DNA from: CAYLUN01 sp964386865
GTDB lineage: Bacteria > Verrucomicrobiota > Kiritimatiellia > RFP12 > UBA1067
Direction of reading: 5' to 3'
Assembly: GCA_964386865.1 (NCBI GenBank)
Contig: CAYLUN010000017.1
Location: forward strand, 1-64,000
Length of the DNA stretch: 64,000 nt
The notes under the pieces were generated by a model. It was not told the origin of the DNA and did no database searches. It saw nothing but the letters and a program-made list of their open reading frames with translations. The translations under genes were made by a program, and so were the position numbers. Shown here piece by piece: positions 15,921 to 24,151 of this stretch (within the stretch, counting starts at the first letter, position 1; every line of letters begins with the position of its first letter).

Positions 15921-17090
15921 ATGGCGAAAGAACTCGCGTTCGTGCTCATCAACCCCTACCCGATTCGCAAGTCGCGAACCGGCGGCATCATCGCGCGCTA
16001 CCTCGTGCGCACCGATCTCAAGCTCGTCGGCGCGCGGATCATCGGCGCCTCGGTAGGCCTCACCACTGAGTTCGCCGACTACCTGAGCACCTACGACCTG
16101 TCCGACCCCGAGAAGTGCGCCCTTTTCGCCAACTACGTGCGCCGCGCCTACACGCCAGATGAGGCCTCGGGGCACTCGCACCGCTCCATGCTGCTGCTCT
16201 TCGAAGGCGAAGACGCCGTGCGCAAGATCTTCGAGGTCACCGGCAGCATCCGCCAGCGCTGGTGCAGCGGCCAGACCGTGCGCGACACGTACGGCGACCT
16301 GGTCCGCGACCCGAAGTCAGGCCAGGTCGAATACTTTGAGCCCGCCGTCTTGGTCGGCCCGACCCCGAAGGTTGTCGGAGCGATTCTAAACATCTGGCTG
16401 AAGCACCTCGCCACCGACTCCGGCATCGTGCGCGGCGCCATGGACGTACCCGGCGGAGACGATGTGCAGCAGACGCTCGTCATGCTCAAGCCCGACAACT
16501 GGCGCCAGCCTTCGCTGCGCGCGGGAAACATCATGGACCTCGTTTCCAGCACGGGCTTGCGCATCGTGGGCGTCAAGAAGTTCGCGATGACCGTGGCGCA
16601 GGCCGAGGAGTTCTACGGGCCGGTGCGAGAGAACCTCAAGCGCGTTTTCAAGCTCTTCGGCGCGGACCGCGCCGCGCAGGCGCTCTCGCGCGAGTTCGGC
16701 TTCCCGGTGGACGCCGCCCCGCTGTCCAGCCTGTGCGACCTGCTTGCCCCGCTCTTCGCCGAGCGCGAGTTTGAGAACATCGTGGAGTTCATGACCGGCC
16801 ACCGGCCTTCCAACTGCCCCGCCGCCGAACGCGAGCAGCCGGGAACGGAGGAGTGCCTGGCGATCGTCTACGAAGGCATCGACGCCGTCAACAAGATCCG
16901 CGACATCCTCGGCGCGACCGACCCGCTCAAGGCGCGGCCCGGCTCGATCCGGCGCGAGTTCGGCACCAACATCATGGTCAACGCCGCGCACGCCTCCGAC
17001 TCCGCCGAGAACGCCCGCCGCGAGATGCGCATCCTCGACGTCGCCCACGACCCGCACTTCGACGAGCTCATCCGGACCTACTACGCCTGA
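15921..17090 (+). CDS. Double-domain nucleoside diphosphate kinase
   Basis: 389 residues with two NDK-like halves. Normal NDK is about 140-150 residues. Half 1 (about 1-185) begins AFVLINPYPIRKSRTGGIIA and includes FEGEDAVRKIFEVTG and RDTYGDL, but it lacks the active-site histidine motif and ends EPAVLVGPTPK. Half 2 (from about 188) begins TLVMLKPDNW, with a long helical insertion (about 230-310), then IVYEGIDAVNKIRDILGATD and ARPGSIRREFGTNIMVNAAH. It contains the catalytic His in NAAHASDS. Presumably only the second half transfers phosphate and the first is structural or regulatory. The start ATG 15921 follows GTGGAGAGG. ybeY lies 36 bp upstream. Confidence 0.8.
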   Translation: MAKELAFVLINPYPIRKSRTGGIIARYLVRTDLKLVGARIIGASVGLTTEFADYLSTYDLSDPEKCALFANYVRRAYTPDEASGHSHRSMLLLFEGEDAVRKIFEVTGSIRQRWCSGQTVRDTYGDLVRDPKSGQVEYFEPAVLVGPTPKVVGAILNIWLKHLATDSGIVRGAMDVPGGDDVQQTLVMLKPDNWRQPSLRAGNIMDLVSSTGLRIVGVKKFAMTVAQAEEFYGPVRENLKRVFKLFGADRAAQALSREFGFPVDAAPLSSLCDLLAPLFAEREFENIVEFMTGHRPSNCPAAEREQPGTEECLAIVYEGIDAVNKIRDILGATDPLKARPGSIRREFGTNIMVNAAHASDSAENARREMRILDVAHDPHFDELIRTYYA

Positions 17091-17141
17091 GATCCGCCTT
17101 GACGGCGCGGCGCAAAAAACCGACACTGTGCACGTTTTTCT

Positions 17142-17226
17142 GGGCGCGTGGTGAAATTGGCATACACGCAGGATTTAGGTTCCTGTGCCGCAAGGCGTGA
17201 GGGTTCGACCCCCTCCGCGCCCACCA
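17142..17226 (+). tRNA. tRNA-Leu(UAG)
   Basis: 85 nt including an encoded CCA. The acceptor stem GGGCGCG pairs with CGCGCCC, D-arm GTGGTGAAATTGGCA, anticodon stem CAGGA/TCCTG with a TTTAGGT loop (anticodon TAG), a long variable arm TGCCGCAAGGCG and T-arm GAGGGTTCGACCCCCTC. The long variable arm fits class II tRNA-Leu. Confidence 0.95.
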
Positions 17227-17250
17227 GACCGCGGAGCCGGCATAAAACAG

Positions 17251-17297
17251 AGCATCCGCACCGATGCCGCTCTGCGCGCGCATCATGTGCGGATGCT
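17251..17297 (+). terminator. Hairpin downstream of tRNA-Leu
   Basis: A perfect 11-bp stem (17251-17261 with 17287-17297, AGCATCCGCAC) closes a 25-base loop 24 bases past the tRNA. No immediate T-run follows, so a role in 3' processing is equally possible. Confidence 0.4.
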
Positions 17298-17325
17298 GTC
17301 GCTAAGCCTGCGACTCAGCCGCCGC

Positions 17326-17958
17326 TCACTGGGCGGATGCTTTTTGAATGAACTCTTGGCTGCTCAGCTGATCCGCAATTTGCCGCATGACCGAGCTCAT
17401 TTCCAGATAGATCGACGTCTCGAAGCCGCACATGTAAATCACAGACGGGCACCCGCCCCACCCTGCGCAGGGCTTGCCTTTCCACAGGATCTTTCCGTCT
17501 TCGCTGAACAGCACCGGGGTCAGCTGCGCGCGCCCGCCCGTGAGCCCCAGCGGCCACAGCCACGAGAACAGGTAGTTACGGATCGAGTCCACCTGCACGG
17601 CCAGAACGGGCTTCGACGTGGTGCCCAGCTTCTCAACGACGCTAACCTGGTACCCCCTCTGCTTGAGCACATCGGTGAACAGATCGCCCACTGACTTCTC
17701 AACCGGATCCTCCGCGAAAACGCCGACTGTAGGAATCATGAACACCGTGAAGGTGTGACGCCCGACTTGATCCGACTTGTTCCGGCGGCCATCCAAGGCC
17801 TCTTTAAGAACCGTGATGCTTGCGGGTGCCGGCGACTGGAGCCGCTGAACGGGAGCAGATTCGATGCGTGCAGTCGTTGCGCAGCCGCTTGACAAGATGA
17901 GCGCCGCGCAGACCGACAAACCGCCAGACAGACTCAACACGTGGGACCAACTACTCAC
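17326..17958 (-). CDS. Lipoprotein of unknown function
   Basis: 210 residues from a GTG at 17958, five bases after GGAGG; the ATG further upstream in frame has no ribosome-binding site. The signal peptide VSSWSHVLSLSGGLSVCAAL ends at lipobox LSSGC. The mature domain (FTVFMIPTVGVFAEDPVEKS, VGDLFTDVLKQRGYQVSVVE) resembles YajG- or LpoB-like proteins that form a flattened alpha/beta domain at the outer membrane. C-terminally SIYLEMSSVMRQIADQL forms a helix. It belongs to the series of lipoproteins that follows the kinase gene at 21595. Confidence 0.75.
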   Translation of the reverse strand: MSSWSHVLSLSGGLSVCAALILSSGCATTARIESAPVQRLQSPAPASITVLKEALDGRRNKSDQVGRHTFTVFMIPTVGVFAEDPVEKSVGDLFTDVLKQRGYQVSVVEKLGTTSKPVLAVQVDSIRNYLFSWLWPLGLTGGRAQLTPVLFSEDGKILWKGKPCAGWGGCPSVIYMCGFETSIYLEMSSVMRQIADQLSSQEFIQKASAQ

Positions 17959-18104
17959 AGAACACCTCCGGTTTTTTAACGCTATAGTATTAGCAACATG
18001 CCAACACTCTACGAATGAAAATATCAAGTCCTGCTGTCAGAGTCAACGCCTCTGTTGCGAATCGGCGCGCAGCGCGAAGCGCAGCTTCGGGCCCGCCTGG
18101 CCCG

Positions 18105-18719
18105 CTACTTCTTGCTCTTCTCGATCACGTTGCGCAACAGCCTCCTCGCCACTCTCTGCAGCCCTCTTTCTTTCAGCTCCATGAGGTCCGCGCACGCGTT
18201 GTCCGTCACTGACGCGACATCCTTGCCCGCGTGAACATCCGCGAGGGCCATTTTGAAGTCGTAGCGGTTTCCCGTGTGGCTGATCTCGCCATAAAACACA
18301 TAGTCGGCGGCGATATAGGTTCCCGCCTCTACCGCCTGCTGCAAGCCGCCGCCGACCTCGGAGAAGCCCTGCTTATCGAAGAACTGCCTCATGGCGGCCC
18401 TGTCGACCCACACATGAAGGCCTTTGTCCACCCCCTTCAGCTCAGCCTCAAACCGGTCGGACAACGCCGTGCACTCGTCCTGGCTGACAACGCCCGCCAC
18501 CAGTGTCTTGACCGTAAGAACGGCAGCCTTCTTGCCCCGGAAAGGATATTGATCGAGAGCGACCACAACCTGATCGACTGTGTCCGGCGTTACAATTTTC
18601 GTCGTCGAGTTGTTTCCCATGATGAAATCAACCATGATCGCACACGACGTCAGAAACAGCAGTGGCACTGCGGCCAAAACCGGAACAGCAACACGTCGCA
18701 CACAGTAAATGAAGCTCAC
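18105..18719 (-). CDS. Lipoprotein, CsgG/LpoB-like alpha/beta domain
   Basis: 204 residues from GTG 18719, where a run of six G supplies the ribosome-binding site; an ATG at 18737 is the alternative. Signal peptide with lipobox FLTSC. The mature part FRGKKAAVLTVKTLVAGVVS, DRFEAELKGVDKGLHVWVDR, MRQFFDKQGFSEV and AADYVFYGEISHTGNRY follows the strand-helix order of CsgG/FlgT/LpoB proteins (a GGL-type stretch and YVFYGEI). Such proteins sense or bridge the outer membrane. It lies 38 bp after the kinase-FGE gene and is probably in its operon. Confidence 0.75.
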   Translation of the reverse strand: MSFIYCVRRVAVPVLAAVPLLFLTSCAIMVDFIMGNNSTTKIVTPDTVDQVVVALDQYPFRGKKAAVLTVKTLVAGVVSQDECTALSDRFEAELKGVDKGLHVWVDRAAMRQFFDKQGFSEVGGGLQQAVEAGTYIAADYVFYGEISHTGNRYDFKMALADVHAGKDVASVTDNACADLMELKERGLQRVARRLLRNVIEKSKK

Positions 18720-18775
18720 GTCACGCCCCCCTTTCATTGATGCCCCCCGCCACGTTCGACTTTCGCAGCCCCTGC

Positions 18776-21595
18776 TCAGCGCGTCAGGATCAGCCTGAAC
18801 CCGCTGCTGTAGTCCCGCTCGTTTCCGACAACATTCAGAATGTTGCGGCCATCACATCGCAAAAAGTCGGCGTTTCCCAACAGCCAAGAAGCGCCAAGCC
18901 ACGCGCCGAAGGACTGGGCGTCCGCATTTGACGCGCAGCACTCCCACACGTTTCCTCCCAGCCCATACAGGCCCCAAGGGTTGGCCCAGCTCTTCTCAAC
19001 CTCACAAGCCGCCGGCGCCCCGTCATCGTAGCCGTCGATCTTCTTCCAGGTCCCGCCGCCCGCGCCTTCCTGCCCGTGATAGTTGCCCGCCTGGCCGCTC
19101 ACCGGCGGCCACGAAGTCCCCCAGGGGTACTCGCGCCCATCCCCGCACTGAGCGAGCGCGAGCCACTCCTTCTCCGTTGGCAGCCGGTAGCGCAAACCTC
19201 CCAGCTGAGGCTTATCCCGGTCAGTCAGCCAGACCGCGTAGGCCCTCGCCTCTGCGAAACTCACGCAGACGACTGGCAGCCGGTCGCCGTCTAGCGAGAT
19301 GCTCTTATACCCTTCTGAAATATGCGCGGGCTCCTTCTTGCGATACTCTTCGTTTGTGACCTCATACTTGCCCGCCCATATCTTCATCTTCTCGATCCAC
19401 ACGAACTCCATGCCGACTCCGGGTGAAACCCACGGCCCGCCCTCTTGTAGCCCCTCTTCGGCGACCAGCGTTAAGACGTCTGTCCGGAGCCCGTTCCAGT
19501 TGGCCGTGACAGCCCGCTTCACGCTCCGGTACCGGACTTTTGAAGCGGCAGGCTGATACGAGACCTCGAACACGTAATTCGTGCCTTTACACAGCGTGTA
19601 CGTGCAGGGCGCCGTCGATATTTCGCGCCCGTCCGACACTTTCGCGCCGACCCTTTGCCCGTCCACTTCAACAACAATCTCCAGCGCTGGAGGCAGGTTC
19701 TTCTGGACTTTCTGGTTGGTTTCGAGCAGCTTGGCCCGCGCGTCCTCGAAGAACTTCGCGCCTTTCTCCGGGTCACCTGCCGATTTCTTGCCCGCGTCTT
19801 GAAGGCGCATCACCTCTTCGAGCTGCCCCCCCCCGTACTGGCCCAACAGCTTCTTGTCGACCTTCCCAAGCTCCCCGTCCAGCAGGCTTTCCGACTGGCG
19901 CCAGCCTCTCACCGAGTCCGCGCGCTTCGCCGCCGTAGAGAAGGCGTCTGTCGCCGCCTGCCACGCCTCCTCGGCCTTAGCAAACGTTCCGCCCTCAAAC
20001 AGCGCCGTTGCTTTTGCGAACTCGGACGCGCCCCTCTCAAATACTTCCTTCGCGTCCTTTGCCGCACCGCTCGCCTCGGCCGTTTGCCTCGCCGACGCGG
20101 CCGCCTGCTTACGCTTCTCCGCCGAGGTCCGGCCGAGGTCTGCCTGCTTCATCTCCTCGTACCGCTTCACCACCGTGTTGTATCCTGCCAGCGCCAGGTC
20201 CCAGTTCTTGGCCTCGTCATAGCGCTGAGCCGCGTTCCACGCTTCCTTGAGCCGGTCTTTTTCCTCCGTGAACCCTTGCCCGTCTTTGACGTTCAGCGCG
20301 TTGTCGTAGCACGTCTTGGCCGTTGCGTACCGCTGGCCGACTTCAGCTTCAGAAACCAAGTTGGTGGCCGGCAAGGCGGCCTCTTCAGCGCGTGCCACGC
20401 TTCCGGTGTCTTGCGGTGGCGGAAGCACCGCGTTCGTCACAGCACCCGCCGCCGGCTCGCTCACTTCGCGCACCTTTTCTGGGGGCGTGCCTCCCGTCCG
20501 GAAGAACCAAGCAGACGCACACGCCAGCGCGACGAGCGCCGCCGCCAACGCCAGCAGGAGCCTCTTCCCGCTGCTAGCCACCCCCTGGCCGCACTCCCCG
20601 GAAAGCGCGGCCACAAACGTGCCGCAGTCCTCAAACCGATCCGCCGGCTCTTTCGCGAGCGCCCGCTGCAGCGCCAGCCAGACGCGCTTCTCCAGGCCCG
20701 CGATCACACCCACCGGCTCTTTCAACACCGCCTCGCGCAGCACCGCCGCGTCGGAGTTCTCAAAGGGCAGCTCGCCCGCCAGCAGTTCGTAGGCCATCAC
20801 CGCCAGCGCATACTGATCCGTCCGCGCGCCCTGGCGCTGCCCGCGCCACTGCTCCGGCGCCATGTACGGCCCCGTGCCGCTCGTGCCGTAATGCACCCGG
20901 CTCACGCGGCTCATGCTCGTGTGGATCTGCGCGGCCAGCCCGAAATCCAGCACTTTGACCGTCCCGTCCGCCGACAGCATCACGTTGGACGGCTTGACGT
21001 CGCGGTGAATGATCTTGCGGGAGTGCGCGAAGTCCAGCGCAGCGGCCACCTGCCGCAGCACCGGCAAGGCCTCGTCAAGCGTGCGGCAGCCGGCCAGCGG
21101 CTCGCGGGGGCCCACCTTCACCGCTCCGGCGGCGGCGTGCTCGCCCGCACGCTTCGAGCTTCCGGTATCCAGCTTCCCGCGCTGCTTCCGCCACTGGCGA
21201 AGGTTCACCCCCACCACGCACTCCATCACCAGATACGTGTCCCCCGTAACCTCGTCCCGCTCCAGCGTTTTCGCCGCCGCTATATTCGGGTGGTGCAGCC
21301 CCTCCACCAGCCGAAAGTTCTCGCGGATCTCCTCCATCTCAACCGAGTTGTGCGACAACTCCGGCGGCAGGGCCTTCAGCGCCACCTCGATTCCGCCGAT
21401 CTGGTCGAAGCAGCGGTACACCACCCCCATGCCACCCTGCCCTAGCTCGTCGACGATCCGATAGCGCCGGAGGATGACGTCTCCCGACCGGAAGCGTTTT
21501 CTCTGCGCCTCCGCGCGCAGCGTCGGGCCATCGCCGACGCTCACCTCTCGCGCCGCGCGCGGCGCCGTCACCCGACTGTTTACCGAATCATCCAT
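18776..21595 (-). CDS. Transmembrane Ser/Thr kinase with C-terminal FGE-sulfatase (SUMF1) domain
   Basis: 939 residues. The Hanks-type kinase covers about 40-315: glycine loop LGQGGMGVVY (51-60), K74, HRD (197-199) and DFG (217-219), then YMAPEQWRG. One transmembrane helix follows (LLLALAAALVALACASAWFF, about 345-365). An outer alanine/lysine-rich coiled region leads to a PEGA-like strand segment (EIVVEVDGQRVGAKVSDGRE). The SUMF1 domain (about 705-939) carries MEFVWIEKMKIWAGKYEVTN, LPTEKEWLALAQCGDGREYP and GLGGNVWECCA. Only one candidate Cys (RCDGRN) occupies the FGE active-site area, so it may be a sensor rather than a formylglycine-forming enzyme. It heads an operon with lipoprotein genes. 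A paralogue lies at 29874-32396. Confidence 0.92.
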   Translation of the reverse strand: MDDSVNSRVTAPRAAREVSVGDGPTLRAEAQRKRFRSGDVILRRYRIVDELGQGGMGVVYRCFDQIGGIEVALKALPPELSHNSVEMEEIRENFRLVEGLHHPNIAAAKTLERDEVTGDTYLVMECVVGVNLRQWRKQRGKLDTGSSKRAGEHAAAGAVKVGPREPLAGCRTLDEALPVLRQVAAALDFAHSRKIIHRDVKPSNVMLSADGTVKVLDFGLAAQIHTSMSRVSRVHYGTSGTGPYMAPEQWRGQRQGARTDQYALAVMAYELLAGELPFENSDAAVLREAVLKEPVGVIAGLEKRVWLALQRALAKEPADRFEDCGTFVAALSGECGQGVASSGKRLLLALAAALVALACASAWFFRTGGTPPEKVREVSEPAAGAVTNAVLPPPQDTGSVARAEEAALPATNLVSEAEVGQRYATAKTCYDNALNVKDGQGFTEEKDRLKEAWNAAQRYDEAKNWDLALAGYNTVVKRYEEMKQADLGRTSAEKRKQAAASARQTAEASGAAKDAKEVFERGASEFAKATALFEGGTFAKAEEAWQAATDAFSTAAKRADSVRGWRQSESLLDGELGKVDKKLLGQYGGGQLEEVMRLQDAGKKSAGDPEKGAKFFEDARAKLLETNQKVQKNLPPALEIVVEVDGQRVGAKVSDGREISTAPCTYTLCKGTNYVFEVSYQPAASKVRYRSVKRAVTANWNGLRTDVLTLVAEEGLQEGGPWVSPGVGMEFVWIEKMKIWAGKYEVTNEEYRKKEPAHISEGYKSISLDGDRLPVVCVSFAEARAYAVWLTDRDKPQLGGLRYRLPTEKEWLALAQCGDGREYPWGTSWPPVSGQAGNYHGQEGAGGGTWKKIDGYDDGAPAACEVEKSWANPWGLYGLGGNVWECCASNADAQSFGAWLGASWLLGNADFLRCDGRNILNVVGNERDYSSGFRLILTR

Positions 21596-21651
21596 CGCCG
21601 CTCCCCTGGCCGCTCACCCCACCCCGCCTCAGGCTTGAACAGCCAACCCTC

Positions 21652-21679
21652 TTTATACCCAAACAGATACGTTGGCCAA
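21652..21679 (-). promoter_or_regulatory. Candidate promoter of the kinase-lipoprotein operon
   Basis: TTGGCC (21679-21674) and TATAAA (21657-21652) are spaced 16 bases apart, 57 bases upstream of the kinase start codon on the minus strand. Confidence 0.5.
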
Positions 21680-21833
21680 CAGCTTAACCATTTCGTGGTG
21701 CTAGTATATGCCGCATGCTACTGAAACTCAAGACTTGGCCGACTTGAATTTGAGAAAGGAGTCGGTCTGATCCAGCCCCACGCGACACCGATAGACCTCC
21801 ACAGTGCGGCGCAGCCGTTCCTGCGCCCACTCC

Positions 21834-22301
21834 TCACTTCGGCTTTTGGCCCCCGGCCTCTGTCGTCTCCTTCTCGGCTCCGGCCTGCCACTCCGCCGCC
21901 TTGGCCTTGACGCGCTGCCACGCGTTCGAGCTGGCCGTAACCGCTTCGTTACGCCAGACCTTCGCCTTCTCCGCCGCGCGCTCCATCGCCGTCGGCTCCG
22001 GCGGAGGCTTGGGCAACAGGTCGCCGTACCCGGCCTGCGTGAGCGCCTGACACAGGTCGGCGTGCGCCGCGGCGTCGCTCCACGTCCAGCCCCGGATGTC
22101 GACGCGGGTTCCCGCCAGGCCGACGAACCGCTTGGAAACGACCACCAGACCCTTCTCGGTCTTCACCAGGTGGTGGCCTGAAAGCCAGAACAACAAGCCG
22201 GTCAGCGCTGCCGTAGCCAGCACCGCCGCCACGCCCGCCCAGACCCACGCCCGCGCCCGAAACGCCCGGCTGCGAACGACGGAGACAAACCGCGTCCTCA
22301 T
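21834..22301 (-). CDS. Membrane-anchored protein, unknown
   Basis: 155 residues from ATG 22301, after GGGAGGGG. It overlaps the preceding stop as ATGA. One transmembrane helix (about 15-37, AWVWAGVAAVLATAALTGLL) is followed by a small domain SGHHLVKTEKGLVVVSKRFV, then DIRGWTWSDAAAHADLCQAL and a C-terminal Ala/Lys/Glu-rich helix. The segment after the membrane helix (KTEKGLVVV.K...) resembles short membrane-proximal domains in PVC proteins annotated only as hypothetical. It is translationally coupled to the 62-residue protein upstream and is last in the gene run from 25381. Confidence 0.7.
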   Translation of the reverse strand: MRTRFVSVVRSRAFRARAWVWAGVAAVLATAALTGLLFWLSGHHLVKTEKGLVVVSKRFVGLAGTRVDIRGWTWSDAAAHADLCQALTQAGYGDLLPKPPPEPTAMERAAEKAKVWRNEAVTASSNAWQRVKAKAAEWQAGAEKETTEAGGQKPK

Positions 22302-22486
22302 AGGCCCCTCCCGCCGCACAGCTGCCATCCCGCCCAGGCGGCGACCCCCAGCAGCAAAATCAGCAGCCAGACCGTCCGGGCGTAACTCCGCCTCCGGCCA
22401 GCGCCCAAAGGCGGCAAGGACGACTCGACGCGCGTCCGGTCGACGCGCCCTTCATGCTCCTGCTGCAACAGTTCTTTCCGGCTCAT
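22298..22486 (-). CDS. Small single-pass membrane protein (62 aa)
   Basis: ATG 22486 follows AGAGGTGAAGA. The polar, charged N-terminus MSRKELLQQEHEGRVDRTRV is followed by a basic stretch GAGRRRSYAR and one hydrophobic helix TVWLLILLLGVAAWAGWQL close to the C-terminus, so the N-terminus probably stays in the cytosol. The stop overlaps the start of the next gene (ATGA), which itself starts with a membrane helix; the two may form a complex. No family is recognised. Confidence 0.65.
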   Translation of the reverse strand: MSRKELLQQEHEGRVDRTRVESSLPPLGAGRRRSYARTVWLLILLLGVAAWAGWQLCGGRGL

Positions 22487-22499
22487 TCTTCACCTCTTT

Positions 22500-22560
22500 T
22501 CGTCTCGCGAGGAGGCTCGCCCTCCCAGCCGTGCGGGCGGGACACGAAGCCCCGCGCCTG
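22500..22560. repeat. Interspersed inverted-repeat element, partial copy
   Basis: CTCGCGAGGAGGCTCGCCCT followed by GTGCGGGCGGGACACGAAGC resembles the right half of the element at 34971-35150 (compare CTCGTGAGGACACTCGCCCT). It lies between two genes of the same operon. Confidence 0.45.
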
Positions 22561-22564
22561 CTAC

Positions 22565-23209
22565 TTAGAACACCACCCCGAGCAGCGGCGACCCGTGCGT
22601 GCCGCTCTGGTTCCACAGTCCGATCTGCAGGGCCGCGCCGTTCTCCGCGTAGTTGATTAGGCCGATCTGAATGCCGCGGATCACCGCGGCCACATTCCAG
22701 ATGCCGCCGATCTGGATGCCGTTCATCGCGTTCGCCCGGTTGTGGATAAGGGTCGTCTGTAGCGCGATCGGCGCGTCGCCCTTGATCCGGTTGTAGAAGC
22801 CGCCGATCTGGATGCCGCCGAAGTCGCCGCAGCTGTTGTCGAAGAGGTTGCAGCTGATGCCCGCCGCATCGCCGGTGACCTCGCCACTCAAGCCGAAGTC
22901 AATGCCATAGACGTCGTTGTGCCCGGACGTCCAGCCCGGGAAGCAGGTGTTGACCCTGATCCCGTACACGTCCCAGCCGCGCGAGAAGGGGATTCCCCAC
23001 TCGAAGAGCGTGATCGCCAGCGGCGTCACGGGCTCATCGGCCGCCGGCTGCACGCTGGCCGAGCCCGCCGCCGTACCCATCGGAACCGTGCCCGGCGGCA
23101 ACGCCGGCGCAACCCCCGCAGGCCTCCCGGGATTCATGTCCGGCCCCGCCGAGGCCGTGAGGGCGAGCCCCAGCAACACGCTGACCCCTACTGCTTGTTT
23201 CACGTTCAT
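22565..23209 (-). CDS. Secreted beta-repeat protein, LA_2272-like surface repeat
   Basis: 214 residues from ATG 23209. A Sec signal peptide (VSVLLGLALTASA) is followed by a Pro/Ala-rich stretch and then repeats built on GIQIGG/GIQIGL: FGGIQIGGFYNRI, MNGIQIGGIWNVA, RGIQIGLINYAEN and ALQIGLWNQSG, ending in LGVVF. These short repeats are the mark of LA_2272-like families, presumed beta-solenoid or small beta-barrel outer-membrane proteins. The C-terminal phenylalanine is typical of outer-membrane barrels. Encoded 33 bp after the preceding lipoprotein gene, in the same direction. Confidence 0.75.
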   Translation of the reverse strand: MNVKQAVGVSVLLGLALTASAGPDMNPGRPAGVAPALPPGTVPMGTAAGSASVQPAADEPVTPLAITLFEWGIPFSRGWDVYGIRVNTCFPGWTSGHNDVYGIDFGLSGEVTGDAAGISCNLFDNSCGDFGGIQIGGFYNRIKGDAPIALQTTLIHNRANAMNGIQIGGIWNVAAVIRGIQIGLINYAENGAALQIGLWNQSGTHGSPLLGVVF

Positions 23210-23242
23210 TGTACTGCCTCCTGAATCCTGCCTTGTTGCCAA

Positions 23243-24133
23243 CTACCGGTGGATGTTCAGTTCCGGAACCGTGTAGAGCCGATTGACTAGCCCGTCAGGG
23301 TATTGGCCGCGGTCGTAGACCACCCGCGCCTGCAAGGTTCTGTTGACGTTGTCAGTCGACAGGACGACGCAGTCGTAAACCCCGGGAAGCGCGCGCACCC
23401 GCTGCACAAACAGGGTCGGGTAATCCGCATGCGTGCTCAGGAACCACGCGTTAGCCACCGTGACGATGCAGATTTCGAGTTTGCCGCCGACCTTCAGGCA
23501 CGCGTCCGCCAGCCAGGGCGAGACGGTGGCGGCCATCTTGTCGGCCACGCTCTTGAGCGCGTCGCCCTCGCCGCGTCCGGGCGCGCCGGTCACGTCGAAC
23601 CGGTTGCGCGCCACTAGGTCGACCATCACCTGCCGCGTCAGCGCGTTCAGCTCCGGCGAGCGCGTGACCGACGCGTCCACGTCGCCCTTGTAGACCGACC
23701 GCGTTCCCCTGGCGTTCAGCGGCTGGCTGGTGACCTCCAGATTTGCGACAATCTCAGACGGCCCTTGGTAAACCACGCGGTAGCCGGCTGCCGCCAAGGC
23801 GCCCTGCACACCGGTTCCCAGCAGGGTCGCCACCTGCCTGGCCTCCGCCCCCTGCGCCGACGACTGCACCAGCACGCGCGTCTGCTCGAGCACGGCCGAG
23901 GCCGTGGCCGTCTGCGTCTGCGCGGGCCGCAGATCCACCGCCGGCGGACGCGCCCCCACGCCCAGCACCAGGCCGGGCTGCTGGGTCGCCACCGCCCCGG
24001 GACTCGACACGACCGGCACCCCGCCGGCCGTCACCGTCGTCTGATACCCCGACCCGCGCGTATCGATCGTCCGGCACCCCGTCAGCGCCAGCGCCAGCGC
24101 GCCGGCAAACGTCACGTACATCACTTTATTCAT
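23243..24133 (-). CDS. Lipoprotein (296 aa), unknown
   Basis: Signal peptide MNKVMYVTFAGALALALTGC with a clear lipobox (LTGC). A Gln/Thr-rich linker leads to an alpha/beta domain: GTGVQGALAAAGYRVVYQGP, IVANLEVTSQPLNARGTRSV and RVRALPGVYDCVVLSTDNVN, with ARVVYDRGQYPDGLVNRLY near the C-terminus. The domain order recalls CsgG/LpoB-type or FlgT-like lipoproteins. It starts 18 bp after the CsgG-like gene (24152-25381), probably in the same operon. Confidence 0.72.
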   Translation of the reverse strand: MNKVMYVTFAGALALALTGCRTIDTRGSGYQTTVTAGGVPVVSSPGAVATQQPGLVLGVGARPPAVDLRPAQTQTATASAVLEQTRVLVQSSAQGAEARQVATLLGTGVQGALAAAGYRVVYQGPSEIVANLEVTSQPLNARGTRSVYKGDVDASVTRSPELNALTRQVMVDLVARNRFDVTGAPGRGEGDALKSVADKMAATVSPWLADACLKVGGKLEICIVTVANAWFLSTHADYPTLFVQRVRALPGVYDCVVLSTDNVNRTLQARVVYDRGQYPDGLVNRLYTVPELNIHR

Positions 24134-24151
24134 GGCTGAACCTTCTTTCCC

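Noticed and set aside
17107..17141. Promoter for tRNA-Leu
   Set aside because: No consensus -35/-10 pair: the best candidate near 17100 has a poor -10 (GACACT).
19655..21445. 596-aa plus-strand open frame antisense to the kinase-FGE gene
   Set aside because: Arg/Leu/His-rich shadow; the kinase motifs on the other strand are unmistakable.
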